The notes: generated from the sequence alone by a model not told the origin. A stretch of DNA of 64,000 nucleotides from Vicia villosa (GCF_029867415.1 NC_081183.1:143297097-143361096); one strand, 5' to 3'. Positions 13,942 to 26,700 are shown, counted from the first letter of the stretch. Translations and numbers: made by a program.

Positions 13942-14750
13942 TCAAAAAAAACTATAGTAACAATGATAAATACATGTTGTTAGAACCCCAATCTTTAAAT
14001 CTATCCAGTTACTGATCATATGTTTAGCTTTGACACTAACTTTATCATGCTCAGATCGATTATTAAGGTTCACAATATTGATTAATCTCACAACTTGTGG
14101 ATGAAACAATTGTTGACTGGAAAGAGGAGTTTGATTTGCCACATCCCTAGTAAGGTTCTTACTCAAAAACACAATTCCTTCATCCAAGCTTCTTTGAGGC
14201 ATTTCATCAAATACCTTGAGCACAAACTTAAAACAACCTAAGCCTAATAACAACACACCCAACAAAACAAACCAAGCAAGAAAAAATAAAACCCACAACA
14301 AAACAAGCACAATAAAATAAACTATTATATGGACATACACACACACACACACACACAAACTTCAGGGTTCCTTATCTTCCGGTGGTGGCGGCTCCGATGA
14401 GGGTCGTTTTCCATGTCGATACCACTCTAGGCCATCGATTGGTGGAGGTGATTTTGGAGTTACAAGCAATTGATGGTTGATGGCAGCGAGGAGGAGGAGG
14501 AACTGATGAAGGTTGAAGGAAGAAACATGTATGGATCTAACATGGATGAGAGTTTCAAATGAATGAAAAGAGAGGATGAGAAACTTATAGAGATGGAGGA
14601 ATCTCCATTGAAAAGGAGATGACCACCATAATGGTGGTGAATAGCTCCAATGAGGGAGAAAGAGCCCTTACAAGAGGGGAGGTGACACCCATCAAAAGAG
14701 GGGAACTCTAAGTTTAGAGAGAGAGGATAGCTTGTCTCTCGAAACATTTT
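13942..14750. other. Unassigned DNA with a 138-codon minus-strand frame
   Basis: A minus-strand frame spans 13942-14358. It begins in an (AC)n microsatellite (14336-14357), which supplies its Cys-Val start. Its middle (PLSSQQLFHPQVVRLINIVN and neighbours) has normal amino-acid composition and might be a captured gene fragment, but I do not recognise it and see no splice context. The neighbouring frame at 14460-14747 is low-complexity serine. I do not call a gene. Confidence 0.35.
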
Positions 14751-15395
14751 GGATATCCTTACCTAGATATACAAATTAGTTTAACAAATCCATAAACAAA
14801 ATTGCAAATGTTTTAAGAGATCACATTGTTGCAAGTTCACTCCTTAACCTTTGAGGAACTTGATTCGAGATAAGCATTTTGAAAGTCGCAAAATTGCAAT
14901 TTCAACTACATGAATAATCACCCTAACATTTTGAGAGAAAAGTTAATAAATGACATGCGACTTAGAAGAAAATCGATAATTCATAAATTAAAAAAAAATT
15001 ACATAAGTCTAAAACAACCTCTAATAGGATAATTAATTTTCTAACTAAAATTAATTTCATATACATATTTATATTTTTCACGTCTTTTCCTCATGAATGC
15101 GAGAAAAGTATGACATACTCACATTCAATAATAATTTATAAAAGAGATCGCAAACTTTTCAATATAAAAAATAAAAAACTAATATTAATATTTTTACAAG
15201 AAATTAACATTAAATAAAAATAATAAATTAATTATCTCACTTTAAGGTAAAATAAAAATAATTAAAATAAAATACTATTCATTATGATTAACCCTATTCT
15301 ACCATCTATTGTAGTGCTATGCTATGATGCTTGCCGTTGCCACCATCATATCCATGCTTAATCGGATGATTCAAAAACATAAATTATTCATTAAC
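14751..15395. promoter_or_regulatory. Upstream region of the EDC4 gene
   Basis: AT-rich DNA before the 5' UTR. No convincing TATA box was found at a fixed position. It can only be called a likely promoter region from its place upstream of the gene. Confidence 0.35.
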
Positions 15396-15751
15396 CTATT
15401 TCCTCACTCCAATCCTCTTCTCTAGCACTCCTCCAACCGAAGAGAAGAACAAAGACCAAACCAAGGTTTGTGTAAAACACAACCAAGATTTTGCGATTTT
15501 TCTCTTTTCTTCTTTTTCATTAAACTTTTCTGAGATTACTAAACTAGTACGAGGAAGACCGAGACCAAACTTCCAAGTAACAACAACAGTGAAACAAACA
15601 AACAAACAAGCGAGAGACACAAACACGAACACCAACGTTAATTTCAGATCTCAATTTTGGATCCCATCTTGTTCCTCTTCATTCCCAAGTTTGAATTTTT
15701 TCCCCTTTTCTGAACTTTTTCAGAAATTCAACATTTTTGGGGTCAAAGTTT
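15396..15751 (+). other. Probable 5' UTR of the EDC4 gene
   Basis: The stretch before the start codon is C/A- and then T-rich, has CAA/AAAC repeats near 15580-15620, and holds no ATG in good context before 15752. The transcription start is not visible from sequence alone. Confidence 0.5.
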
Positions 15752-18700
15752 ATGGCTTCTTCTGGAAATCCAAATCAAAATCAAAATCAACAGCAACAAC
15801 AACAACAAACCCAATTTGATTTGCAGAAACTTTTCAAAGGACCAACCAATCAAAATCCTCTACCACCAATTTCATCAAATTTAAACTCTTCTCCTTCTTT
15901 CCCTTCACCTTCACTTTCTGCACCCCCTCCTTCTTCTTACCCTACCCCCTCTTCATCATACCCTCCACCAACTGGTACTTACCCTTATCATCATCCTCAC
16001 TATCTCCCTTTTCCAAATCTTCATCATCAACAACAAGAAAACCCTCTTATCCTTCAACACAACCCTCAAATGCATGCACCTCAAAGACCCATTTTTCAAC
16101 CCCCTTCTTCTTCCTCTCCTTCCTCACCCCACCTTCCTGCATCTCCGAATCCGAATACTACCTCTGGTGCACGCTTAATGGCTTTGTTGGGCACACAAAA
16201 CCCTCCTTCAAATCAAGAAGCTTCACCACCAGTTTCTGAATTTTCAGTGTCATCAAACCCTGCTTCGGGTTCGAATGTGGCAAGTCCTCAGTCTACACCT
16301 ACGAGGATGCTGAGCACAAAGCTTCCAAAGGGTAGGCATTTGAAAGGAGAGAATGTTGTTTATGATATTGATGTTAAGTTGCCAGGGGAAACGCAGCCCC
16401 AGCTTGAGGTTACCCCAATTACGAAGTATGCATCTGATCCTGGCCTTGTGCTTGGGAGACAAATTGCGGTGAATAGATCTTATATATGCTATGGACTCAA
16501 GCTTGGTGCGATTCGGGTTCTTAATATCAATACTGCATTGAGATATTTGCTTCGAGGTCATACTCAGGTCAGATGTGTTGCTTTTGGCATATACTCCATT
16601 GATTTGATATTAAATTTTGATGCTTTTGTAGTGATTGGAGTTCAGTTGTTAATGTATTGAATGGTTTTATGGTTTTAAATTGCGGTTATGGTCGTGGATG
16701 TGGTTGCGGGTGTTGCGATTGCGGCTGCTGTTGCTGCGATGCGCATTGCGGCCGTTGCAACGGAAATTTTGATTGTGATATTTTTAAAATACACCATTAA
16801 AAAACTCTTAATGTTAATATTTTACATTACAAATCACATGTAAATTGAGTTTTTGGGTTCTTAAATTTTGATTTATGTTGAAAATATGTGAAGAAACATG
16901 GGTGAAGGTGTTGTTGCGAATTCTAGTATTATTACAAATCACACTGCAATTGCGGTGCGATTCGGAGGCTACCGCATCAACAATATTACGGCCGCAATTG
17001 CGGTTGCGGACCGCAATTTAAAACCAATGTTTTTTCTGCATAGAAACTGTTAATTTGTGTCTTGTTCTGATAAACAATTTAATTAAATACTTATAGAATA
17101 GACGCTTATCATATATGTGCTTATGTATAAGTTGTTTCTTAAATGAAAGATAAAATAAAGTTAAACAATATCCATATAAGTTATAAGCTATTTTCATAAG
17201 CTGTCCTGAAGTGTTTATGACAATAAGTTAGAAACAACTTGTGGACATGTCATAAGCTGTCTCACAAGTGCTCATGTCAATAGATAAACTCAAATAAGTC
17301 AATCCAAACATGTACGCGCTCAATTATGACTTCTTGGTGCTAGGACTGATTGATGCAATGCTTTGGTGAGCGAGGGTAGCAACTAGCAACATTTTTTCCT
17401 GTTTATTTTATGAACTAAAGTTTCATATGATGATGCTATATTGCTTTTGCATTAACCACAGCTTATACAGAAACTGCTTTTGTTGTCTGTTGCCACAAGA
17501 CAGGAAAAAAGCTTGTGATTTTTTCATTACCTCGTAAACTTATGAAAAATTTGCTGCTAGGAAATGTGAGACTATATGTTATACTTATCATGTGAAATTG
17601 AGATAATTGTTTGCAGAAAGGCAAGATATAGTATAAACACCTGATCGCAGAAGTCTCTTTTTTAGATCTGATTTTTAAAATATTATTGAGCTATTTATGT
17701 GTTCATTGCAAAGCATGCTTTACCTCTTATGGCGAGTTTGCTGTTGCTACACACATTTGAGATGTTATTTCCTCCTTTTATTCTATTTCCAATCCATATG
17801 CCCTCCAATTTACGAATGTTGCCTTTTTTTGTAGAGAGTATCTGACATGGCTTTCTTCGCTGAGGATGTTCACCTGTTAGCCAGGTAAATATCTTTTTTG
17901 TTTCAGTTTGTCATGGCTTTTTATTTGCAATAATACATTTATTAATTTTTCCTTTGCATTTGCTCGTGCACTCACAGTGCTAGCACTGATGGGAGAATTT
18001 TTATATGGAAAATCAATGAGGGCCCTGATGAGGAAGATAAGCCTCAAATTACTGGAAGAGTTATCCTAGCCATTCAGATATTAGGAGAGAGTGAGTCAGT
18101 TCATCCGCGAGTATGCTGGCATCCCCATAAACAAGTAACAGTGACTTTATAATTTTGTTCCTTAAATTTATTATCTTTCAATTGGTTTTAGATCCTTAAA
18201 TTTTTAGCTTATAGTTGGAATTGACCAACAGGAGATTTTAATTGTTGCTATTGGAAACCGGATCCTCAAAATCGACACTATGAAAGCTGGAAAGGGTGAA
18301 ACTTTTTCTGCAGAGGAGCCTCTCAAATGTAACATTGATAAGTTGATTGATGGCGTGCACCTTATCGGTAAGCATGACGACAATATCACTGAGTTGTCAA
18401 TGTGCCAATGGATGAAGAGTCGATTAGCTTCAGCATCAGCAGATGGTACGGTATGCATCTGGCTCTCTCCTGCCTTACTCTCCTTTCTTTATTTTCGACA
18501 TCTAACTTTTTCGCTAGTGAAAAAAAATGAATGTAATCAAGTGTGTCAGTGTCGGATAGTGGACACGCCTACAATGTCATCTGTTGGTTGGTGCTGCATA
18601 GATTGTATTACATCGTGGAGTTGGCTATTTGAAGAAAAGTCTTATTATCATTTGTTTCTTTTATTTCGCACTTGTAATTAATTTGTTTTTGTCAACAGGT

Positions 18701-21700
18701 CAAGATATGGGAAGAACGTAAGGCAACACCACTTGCTGTTTTAAGACCACATAATGGTAAACCTGTTAATTCTGTGACGTTCTTAACTGCTCCTCACCGC
18801 CCAGACCACATCGTCCTTGTCACAGCGGTATATGCTTCAAGCTTTTCTCTTTATTGGGAAAACAGTATATTGTTATGCTTCAGTTGTCGGTGCTTTTGGA
18901 CTACCTTGTCTGCAGCTTGACCATTACCATGAGTCATCCATGCTCAAAGTGGTATCCAAATTCACCTTTAATTTTTCATAAACTAAATTTTTTTTGTATA
19001 TATTTCCTTTACTACACAGGGGCCGCTAAATCAGGAAGTGAAGATATGGGTATCTGGTTACGAGGAAGGCTGGTTATTGCCTAGTGATTCTGAATCATGG
19101 ATTTGTGTTCAGACTTTGGATATAAGAAGTTCTTCTGAAGCCAACCCTGAGGATGTATTCTTCAATCAAGTTGTAGCGCTGCCTCGCGCTGGTTTGGTTT
19201 TGCTAGCAAATGCCAAGAAAAACACAATTTATGCTGTGCATATAGAGTATGGACCCAGTCCAACTGCTACTCGCATGGATTATATTTCCGAGTTCATAGT
19301 CACAATGCCTATACTAAGCCTTATCGGAACTAGTGATAGTTTACCGGATGGAGATCATCTTGTGCAGATATATTGTGTCCAAACACAAGCTATTCAACAG
19401 TACGGACTCAATTTATCACAATGTTTGCCTCCACCACTGGACAATGTTGAGATTGAAAAAACAGAACCGAGTGTATCTCGTGCTTGGGATGGATCTACTG
19501 ATCTGGAAACTGTTAACACACAGCAAGTTCTTATGAGCACTTCTGAAAATGTCGTGAATTTGTCTTCGGATGTTCATGGTTTGCCCGAAGCTTCAGTATC
19601 AGATACTGAGGTCAAGCCAAATGATTTATCTTCTCATAATGGTTTTGAACATGTCCACGCTGCTCCACCTCCACTTCCTCCGAGTCCAAGACTGTCTCGC
19701 AGGTTATCTGGTTCCAAAAGTTCTTCTAATATTTTAGGGACCAGCTCAACAAGTGCCGCTGATCACGGCAATGAGCCAACAAATATTGATTCTTCTGCAG
19801 AACAAAGGGTAGAGTCTGAAAAAGATAATGTGGCCGATGTGCCTGCACCGAGTGACAATTTGCAAGAAAGTGACAAAGTTGTACAAAATGATGTTTCTGA
19901 TAGCCCTACAATATTTAAACACCCAACTCATTTGGTAACTCCATCTGAGATATTCTCTAAATCTGCTTTATCTTCTGCTAATTCTAATACCTCTCAAGGT
20001 ATGAATGTTCAAGATGTGGCACATGGTGATGCAGAAAAATCAGAAGTAGAGGTTAAAGTAGTGGGTGAGAATGAGACAGGTTCTAATCAAGAAAACACCG
20101 AGTATGACAGAGACAGAGGCTCACTCCCCGATGTTGCTGAGAAGAAAGAGAAGCTATTCCATTCTCAGGCTTCTGATCTTGGCATTCGGATCGCCAGAGA
20201 CACCTATAATATCGAGGGAGTTCGTCAGGCTGATAGAGACTCCTATAATATCAAGGGAGTTCGTCAAGCTGATAGAGACACCTATAATATCGAGGGAGAT
20301 CTTCAAGCTGATAGTAATAATACTATTGAAGCACCTGATAGAGACACCTATAATATTGAGGGAGTTCTTCAAGACACAAATAAGGAGGCACCTGTAAACA
20401 TCAAGGAATCTGAAGCTGTGGCTGCAACTTCGCAGCCTCCAGCACCTTCCACAAAAGGTAAAAAACAGAAAGGTAAAGGCTCTCAAGTGTCTGGAACATC
20501 TTCCGCTTCTCCTAGCCCTTTTAACTCCGCGGATTCGGCTAATGATCAAGGTGGAAATACAGGAGGCTCTTCCACGGAGTCTACTTTACCACAATTATCT
20601 TCTATGCAAGAGATGATGGGCCAGGTAATCATTTTACTTTTGAACTTTACTTTCATATCATTAATTGGTTTTTTGACTCGTATAAACTCATGTCACACAA
20701 TGAGCTATTTTTCAGTATTTTGTCTTGATCTCCGTTATTTCTTGTTTTACAGCTATTAAGCATGCAAAAAGAAATGCAGAAGCAGATGAATGTGATGGTT
20801 TCGGCCCCGGTTACTAAAGAAGGCAAAAGATTAGAAGGCTCGTTGGGTAGAAGCATGGAGAAGGTAGTCAAGGCTAATGCCGATGCTTTGTGGGCTCGCA
20901 TACAAGAAGAAAATGCAAAGCAAGAGAAACTAGAGCGAGACCATGTGCAGCAAATGACAAATATGATCTCCAATTACATAAACAAGGATATGTCATCTCT
21001 ATTGGAGAAAATCATCAAGAAGGAAATATCTTCAATTGGAACAACCATTACTCGTTCACTTAGTCAAAATATAGAGAAAGCAATAACAACAGCCGTTAAC
21101 GAGTCATTCCAGGTTTGTATTAATTTCAGCTTTTGAAAATGCTAATTTGATCTGGTAAAATGTTTATTTTTGTTGCTAATTTGATTTGGAAAATCCCTAT
21201 TCTGTTTGCTGTGACATATTTCAAACTTCTGTTTTATATCCGAAATTTTTGCATGCAGGTTACGGTTTACTAACTAGTATTATTTGTTTTGCTATCTTAT
21301 ATTATGAACCACCTCTTCATTTTTTTCCTCGCTACTGAAGTGACGATTTTTTGTTTCAATATAACTTACCAAAATTATGCTATAAATTCTGCAGAAGGGG
21401 GTGGGAGACAAAGCAATGAATCAACTAGAAAAGTCAGTAAGTTCAAAACTTGAAGCTACGGTGGCTAGGCAGATACAAGTACAATTTCAAACTACTGGCA
21501 AGCAGGTTCTTCAGGTAAACAGTCATCATATACAATGCATTAATTTTTTTTTCTTTATGATTTTCTTCTCTTTCTTTAACATGGGGTATGGTTTTTTTTG
21601 GTCTTATTGTGGTTTTTCTATTGCGCAATTCAAATTAGCTTTTTATATTCTGGATGTATTTTTATGTTTGCTTTCAAGATGTTCCGAAATTTTGGTTCCC

Positions 21701-22886
21701 TTGTCAGCGACTTTCTTTAATAATTTCTTGTGGTGTTATTTGTACTTTGTAGGAAGCACTTAGGACTAGTGTTGAAGCTACATTAGTTCCTGCTTTTGAG
21801 AAGTCTTGCAAAGCTATGTTTGAGCAAATTGATGGCACATTTCAGAATGGACTTTTGAACCATACAAATGCTATTCAACAGCAGTATGATTCTACTCATT
21901 CTCCGCTTGCCATCACTTTGAGGGTATGTGTAAGATGCTTGTTTTGAAAAAGATCTATTATGATTTATTCTCTTTTCCAAATTAACTATTAAGCAACTGA
22001 GTAAAAGATCTTTTGCAATTGGCTGATTTATCATGTTCGAATACTCAACATGTGGTGTCATGATTTTACAGGAAACAATTAATTCAGCATCATCGATCAC
22101 TCAAACTTTGAGCGGGCAATTGGCTGATGGCCAACGTAAACTGTTGGAAATGGTAGCGAACTCCAAAGTGGCTGCCGATCCTTTTGTAGCACAAATCAAC
22201 AACGGCTTGCATGAGATGGTATGTCTCTGTCATTCCCCTTACCTCCCTATTTTCAAATTGCGTTTTGATATTTTGTACTGTGAAATGACTTGCATTTCAA
22301 CAGACCGAGGATCCTACCAAAGAACTATCAAGGTTAATAAATGAGCGGAAATTCGAGGAAGCATTTACTGGAGCTCTTCATAGAAGCGACGTTTCAATAG
22401 TTTCTTGGTTATGTTCTCAGGTATGAATGTATGACAATTATACGTGTTGTTGACTTGAGTGACAAACAACTCATTATTATTATTATTATCTTTTTTTTTG
22501 TGGCAACGGTGCTTTAGTCAATGTAGCTAACATTCAATTTGAAACCTCTTCATAAACAGGCTGGTTTAACTGGTATATTGTCGATGACACCGATGCCATT
22601 AAGCCAAGGAGTACTTTTATCTCTTCTACAACAATTATCCTGTGACATCAATACAGACACACCGAGAAAATTGCAATGGATGACAGATGTGGCTGCTGCT
22701 ATAGACCCGGAAGATACAAGGATTGCAGCGCACGTGCGGCCAATACTGGATCAAGTGTACCGTACACTAGGCCATCATCGTAGTTTACCAACTAATTCCC
22801 CTTCAGAAGCTAGCACAATCCGCCTTCTCATGCATGTCATAAACTCAGTGTTGTTGAGCTGTAAACCTTTGCAGAGAATGTCTTGA
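15752..22886 (+). CDS. VCS: Enhancer of mRNA-decapping protein 4 (VARICOSE-type), 12 exons
   Basis: Scaffold of the cytoplasmic mRNA decapping complex, which in plants brings DCP1 and DCP2 together in P-bodies. Exons by GT-AG rule and frame: 15752-16567, 17835-17884, 17978-18134, 18232-18450, 18699-18827, 19020-20624, 20753-21112, 21395-21514, 21753-21923, 22072-22218, 22304-22420, 22560-22886. The phases join cleanly to about 1,405 residues (Arabidopsis VCS is about 1,340). Residues 1-150 are Gln/Pro/Ser-rich with a polyQ run. The WD40 part follows (about 220-590; [23 protein letters not shown]). Then come a serine-rich acidic linker with four copies of a 13-residue repeat (about 850-909) and a helical C-terminus (993-1405) ending near [15 protein letters not shown] chose the start at MASSGNP, which matches the family N-terminus and has an A/T-rich plant context. 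Intron 1 carries a MITE. The gene looks intact. Confidence 0.93.
16670..17026. mobile_element. MITE in intron 1 of the EDC4 gene (357 bp)
   Basis: Perfect 16-base terminal inverted repeats, TGGTTTTAAATTGCGG on the left and CCGCAATTTAAAACCA on the right. The interior is unusually rich in GCGG/CCGC motifs that form further inverted repeats. The flanking 9-mers (atggtttta and atgtttttt) match at seven positions, so the target duplication is plausible but eroded. It is non-coding and lies entirely within the intron, away from the splice sites. Confidence 0.8.
20196..20374 (+). repeat. 39-bp coding tandem repeat in EDC4 exon 6
   Basis: Four units encode [13 protein letters not shown] or close variants. 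The first three are adjacent and the fourth follows a 13-residue spacer. Units differ by Thr/Ser, Glu/Lys and Val-Arg/Asp-Leu changes. The repeat lies in the disordered linker between the WD40 part and the helical C-terminus, and the frame is kept throughout. Confidence 0.9.
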
Positions 22887-23260
22887 GTATCATCTTTGGT
22901 TTTGTAAATTGTGTGACATCCACATTTGAAGAAGTTAACATCACATTAGTTTCAAAACTGCAATAGGAGTATAAACTGAGTCAAGGGGTGGTAGCAGTTG
23001 AGGATTGGTGGAATGGCTGCTACAGGTACTTAACTAGCAGTTATGGAAGGATAAGCCTTTGTGCTTCTTGTCATGACAGCGATCAGGGAAAGGTTGTATA
23101 CAAAGTTATTGTGTAATGAGAACATGGGGTTGGTTGCTTCGTAAGCAGCGTCGTTTTGCCAGGATGTTGTGTGTGGGTTGACGCTCTCTGGTGTTTTAAG
23201 TGTCTTAAATTTTGCAGTCATTAATAATGAAATGAGAGCCTCCCAGTTATGTAAACTTTT
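22887..23260 (+). other. Probable 3' UTR of the EDC4 gene
   Basis: Follows the TGA at 22884-22886. A 'taataatgaaatgag' stretch near 23222 is a loose polyadenylation-type context. The cleavage site cannot be set by reading. The minus-strand frame at 23030-23221 is a shadow. Confidence 0.45.
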
Positions 23261-23898
23261 TTACGCTTAATCCGAAGGATCGAAAGGGTGTAGTTTTGCT
23301 AGAGATTAATGTTCAGTTTGGACTAGTTTTTGATCTACCAGAGTTTCTCAAGTTTATGGATTTTCTCTTAAAAAAACAAGTCAGTGATGTTTATGCATGT
23401 TGATTTCAATTAATTGAAAAGCTATTGTTTTAAAAGCTTATAATTATTCTAATACTTTTTATCCATTTGGCTTTTTGAGATGTTTATGTAACTTGGCTAT
23501 CAATAATGATGAATGAACTCAGGTATCTCTAGTCTGTAGCCAGAGACTAAATGAGTTCTATTAAATATATAATCATTTGTAAGTGTTTTCACAAGTTTTG
23601 GTGTTAGGAAAAAGCTAATTTTGATAAAATTGTGGTCATAAATAATAGCTTTTTTAAAATTGAAGCAATATGTTGTTGTCTTGTTTTATGTGAATTTAGC
23701 TTATGATAGATTTTAAACAATTATTGAAGGAAAAAAGTACAGAAATCACAGTATAATCTATCAAAAGCAAAGATAAAACAATCTTTTGTTTATTACATTA
23801 AAAACTGAATCAAATTAGATGTTTCAAGCGATTGAATCGAGCCGTTTAGGATTATCAACTAGTTGAACCTTAAACCAATCTTAATTCAAAGTTTTGAG
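23261..23898. other. Intergenic DNA
   Basis: No gene, element border or conserved frame is visible. Confidence 0.5.
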
Positions 23899-24083
23899 CC
23901 GTTTAAGATGACTGAATCATGATCCAATGATCCAAAAGTTTCCTAAGTTAAACATCTGAATCATGATCCAATGATCCCAAAGTTAAACATCTAAGATGAC
24001 TGAATCATGATCCAATGATCCAAAAGTTTCCTAAGTTAAACATCTGAATCATGATCCAATGATCCCAAAGTTAAACATCTGAT
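23899..24083 (+). repeat. Tandem repeat, about 93-bp unit, two copies
   Basis: A unit beginning 'taagatgactgaatcatg' is present twice (about 23908 and 23993). Within each unit 'gaatcatgatccaatgatcc' itself occurs twice, giving a higher-order structure. Non-coding. Confidence 0.85.
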
Positions 24084-24486
24084 TCGATTTTTAAAACATT
24101 GATTTTGTGTCGCAACACAAACGCATCACCATTTTCATATAAGGATGTAAATAAACCCTTTGATTAATTGACTTTTATGGTCATTCCTCATAACCAAATA
24201 TAGAACCAAAAAAAGAGGAACTAACACCTATCTCACATTTGATTGCTGGTGATGATGAAAGGTGAAAGAAAATAAAAAATAAAAAGAAAGTGTACGTGTG
24301 CATGCATGTGTGTGCTGTTACATTTGTATTGAGTTGTGTGATACGGTTTTTCCTTAAAAAAAGCTTAGCGTGTGTACAAAGCTCACCATTTCTTATACCA
24401 ATTATCTTTTCAACTTCCATACACAACACAAAAACATTCATATTCATTCTCTCTGATTTTTCATTCACCGGAAAAAAGGCGAAAAA

Positions 24487-24900
24487 ATGGAGCAAGAGAA
24501 GAATAAAAGAGCAAGGGAATACGATGATGTTGAAGGCAAGATTTGGTTGAATAACAACAACAACAAGAAATCGAAAAAAAGAGACAAGAATAATGAAGTG
24601 GAAGAGAAAGGTTATTTAGCATTTGGAGTGTTTGATTTTCCTTGGTTGAAGGAAGGTGTGATTTGCAAATCAGAAGAATGTTTGATGGATTTTGAGGACA
24701 CTTTCTTGTCATTGTTACAAAACCAAGACAATGGTTGTTTCAAAGTTTCTTCTGGTTTTGAATTCTTTGATGAATGTGATGGTTTATGTGAGGATCCAAA
24801 GACATCAATGGAGGATGTTTGGTTGCCTTTTGAGATTAATGGATTGGAGCTTGAAGATGAGGATTTGGATTGTTTTTGGAGCTCTTTGCTTAATGATTAG
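24487..24900 (+). CDS. Uncharacterised acidic plant protein, 137 aa
   Basis: Single-exon frame from ATG (24487) to TAG. I do not recognise a named family. Residues 1-36 are charged and Asn-rich with a basic patch NNNNNKKSKKR (22-32) that could serve as a nuclear localisation signal. Residues 48-58 read VFDFPWLKEGV, a compact aromatic motif that looks conserved-protein-like. The rest is acidic. It ends with DVWLPFEINGLELEDEDLD and FWSSLLND, an acidic-plus-aromatic composition like that of many activation or docking segments. There is no signal peptide or membrane segment. The upstream 60 bases are CA/TC-rich, typical of a plant leader. Composition and codon use fit a real gene. Nuclear location and any role in transcription are inference only. 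Confidence 0.75.
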   Translation: MEQEKNKRAREYDDVEGKIWLNNNNNKKSKKRDKNNEVEEKGYLAFGVFDFPWLKEGVICKSEECLMDFEDTFLSLLQNQDNGCFKVSSGFEFFDECDGLCEDPKTSMEDVWLPFEINGLELEDEDLDCFWSSLLND

Positions 24901-25893
24901 GCCTCTTTCATTTAAACATATTAGGGTAATCATTTTTTTAATTTATAAATTTTAGTAGTTCTATCTAGCTATAATCTTCATCATAGATGAATATATCAAC
25001 ATTGTATTAGAGTTATGTTATTTGAATACAGAAACGACAATTTCCGATCGGTTAGTTAAGGTTAGTGGATGATTAATGGATATAACATGACGTCGTAAAT
25101 CTTTAGTTTGTTGAAAAAAATTTGAGATCTAAAAACGTGTTTCTCTCAAGGTCTCGTGTTCATGATGTATTTCTGTTGTGATGCATAAAATGTGGTTAAC
25201 ATTAATTTGAATCATTATTTGATTTGATTGGAAATGACATAGATTCACAATTTGGTTTGTTAATTAACCCAAAACCCTTTGTAGACATGCGTGTTTTAGT
25301 GTGATAATTAATTGAAAAGAATTCAGTGTGGCTTGCTGTAGTTATGATGATATATTTACCTAGAAACAACTTTTTTTTCCTTCAATAAAATGATTACTTA
25401 TGGCATGCTTGGTTTCATGCATAGTTTTTCTTAAAAATAATTATTTATTGAGTTTTAATCACAAATGTGATATTTTTTTAAGTAAAAGAATATAATTTTT
25501 TTTTTTTTTTATAATCATAATTTTTTAAAGAAAAAGTTTGGGTTACTTACGTATGCTTGAAGGAAATTGGTAACTGATTTTTTTTGCAGTAGTGTTTCTC
25601 TCAGCCAAATAGCCATTTTTTTGTCAACGCAAATAGCCACTTATGCTCGAAGATTACACAAATTTAGTGGTTCAATAATCAACGTTGGTTCGGTGGTGTA
25701 AATATAGGTTCATGCATATTTGGGTCAATTCCATATTGAATCAACCATAGGTTTGATTTACAATTAAATTATGGGAGTTTTGCAATTTAGCACCATCGAT
25801 TTTTTGTTTTTGTCTTGATTCTAATCCATGTATATGTTTTACATAACTAATAATATTTATGCTACTTATGAATTAACATTAAGCCCTTTTATC
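24901..25893. other. 3' flank of the small gene and AT-rich intergenic DNA
   Basis: The first 150-200 bases are probably 3' UTR. No further gene or element border is visible before the hAT MITE at 25894. Confidence 0.5.
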
Positions 25894-26414
25894 TAGGGGT
25901 GGCAACAGGCCGTGGCCCATCGGGCCAGCCCGCGCACCCGTCAGAAAATGGCGGGTTGGATTAGGATTTTAGGCCCGTCGCTCGCTAAAGCCCGCCCCGT
26001 CAAAATCCGCCGCTTGCCATACCCGTTCTGCCAAAGTCCACCCCTCCTCCAAAACTCACTCTTTTTTTAGTTAATTATAGTAATTGCAATTCTTAATGGT
26101 TTATTTTATATATTTAAATATATGTAATATTTTTTTAAGTAAATTTGTTAAAAAGTTGCTTTTATAAAAAAAAATTTTTAAAAAATAAGTGAAAAGTTTA
26201 ATTAAAAGGTAAAAAAAGTCTATTAATATGTTAAAAAATATATAAATAAAAATAGGCGGGTAAGCCCGCCGCCCGTCAACCTGCCATTTTGGCAGGGCGG
26301 GCATGACTTTTATGCCCATTTTACTTGGCGGGCATGTCCGCTCCGCTCGTTTTTTGACGGGCATAAGGCAGGGCGGGCGGCGAACGAGGCAGACGACCCG
26401 TTTTGCTACCTCTA
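25894..26414. mobile_element. hAT non-autonomous element (521 bp)
   Basis: Left end TAGGGGTGGCAACAGGC and inverted right end TAGAGGTAGCAAAACGGG are typical plant hAT termini. A perfect 8-bp target duplication, cttttatc, flanks it (25886-25893 and 26415-26422). The ends are rich in GGCGGG/CCCGCC while the centre is AT-rich. No transposase is encoded. Confidence 0.9.
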
Positions 26415-26551
26415 CTTTTATCTATGTTGCTTTTCTATCTTATATATATTATTTTTTTATTTTTTCTCTCTTCTCTAAACCTTCTACGTATGTATGTCCT
26501 ACAGTCTCCCACTCAATTTTGATGTGTGAAACAATCTTTGTAAACTTTTTT

Positions 26552-26700
26552 CATACTAAATAAAGACAATATTCTTTATAAAAATTAATATTTCAATTTC
26601 CAATGCATTTTCAATCCATTGAATACACGTATTTTAAATTTTTTTTACCACTTTAATCATTTAAAGAGTACCCTGAGGACATTGGTTAGCATTTCTCATA
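26552..26700. mobile_element. Truncated copy of the GCTAACC-end MITE
   Basis: About 150 bases match the MITE at 7822-8000 in reverse orientation, from 'catactaaataaag' to the terminal TTTAAAGAGT...GGTTAGCATTT. The other terminus is missing or eroded. Confidence 0.7.

Noticed and set aside
13942..14358. 138-codon minus frame as a gene
   Set aside because: Its start is microsatellite sequence, there is no recognised domain, and no splice or promoter context is visible.
15589..15819. 76-codon frame overlapping the start of EDC4
   Set aside because: Starts at a non-ATG codon in the 5' UTR and runs out of frame with the conserved N-terminus.
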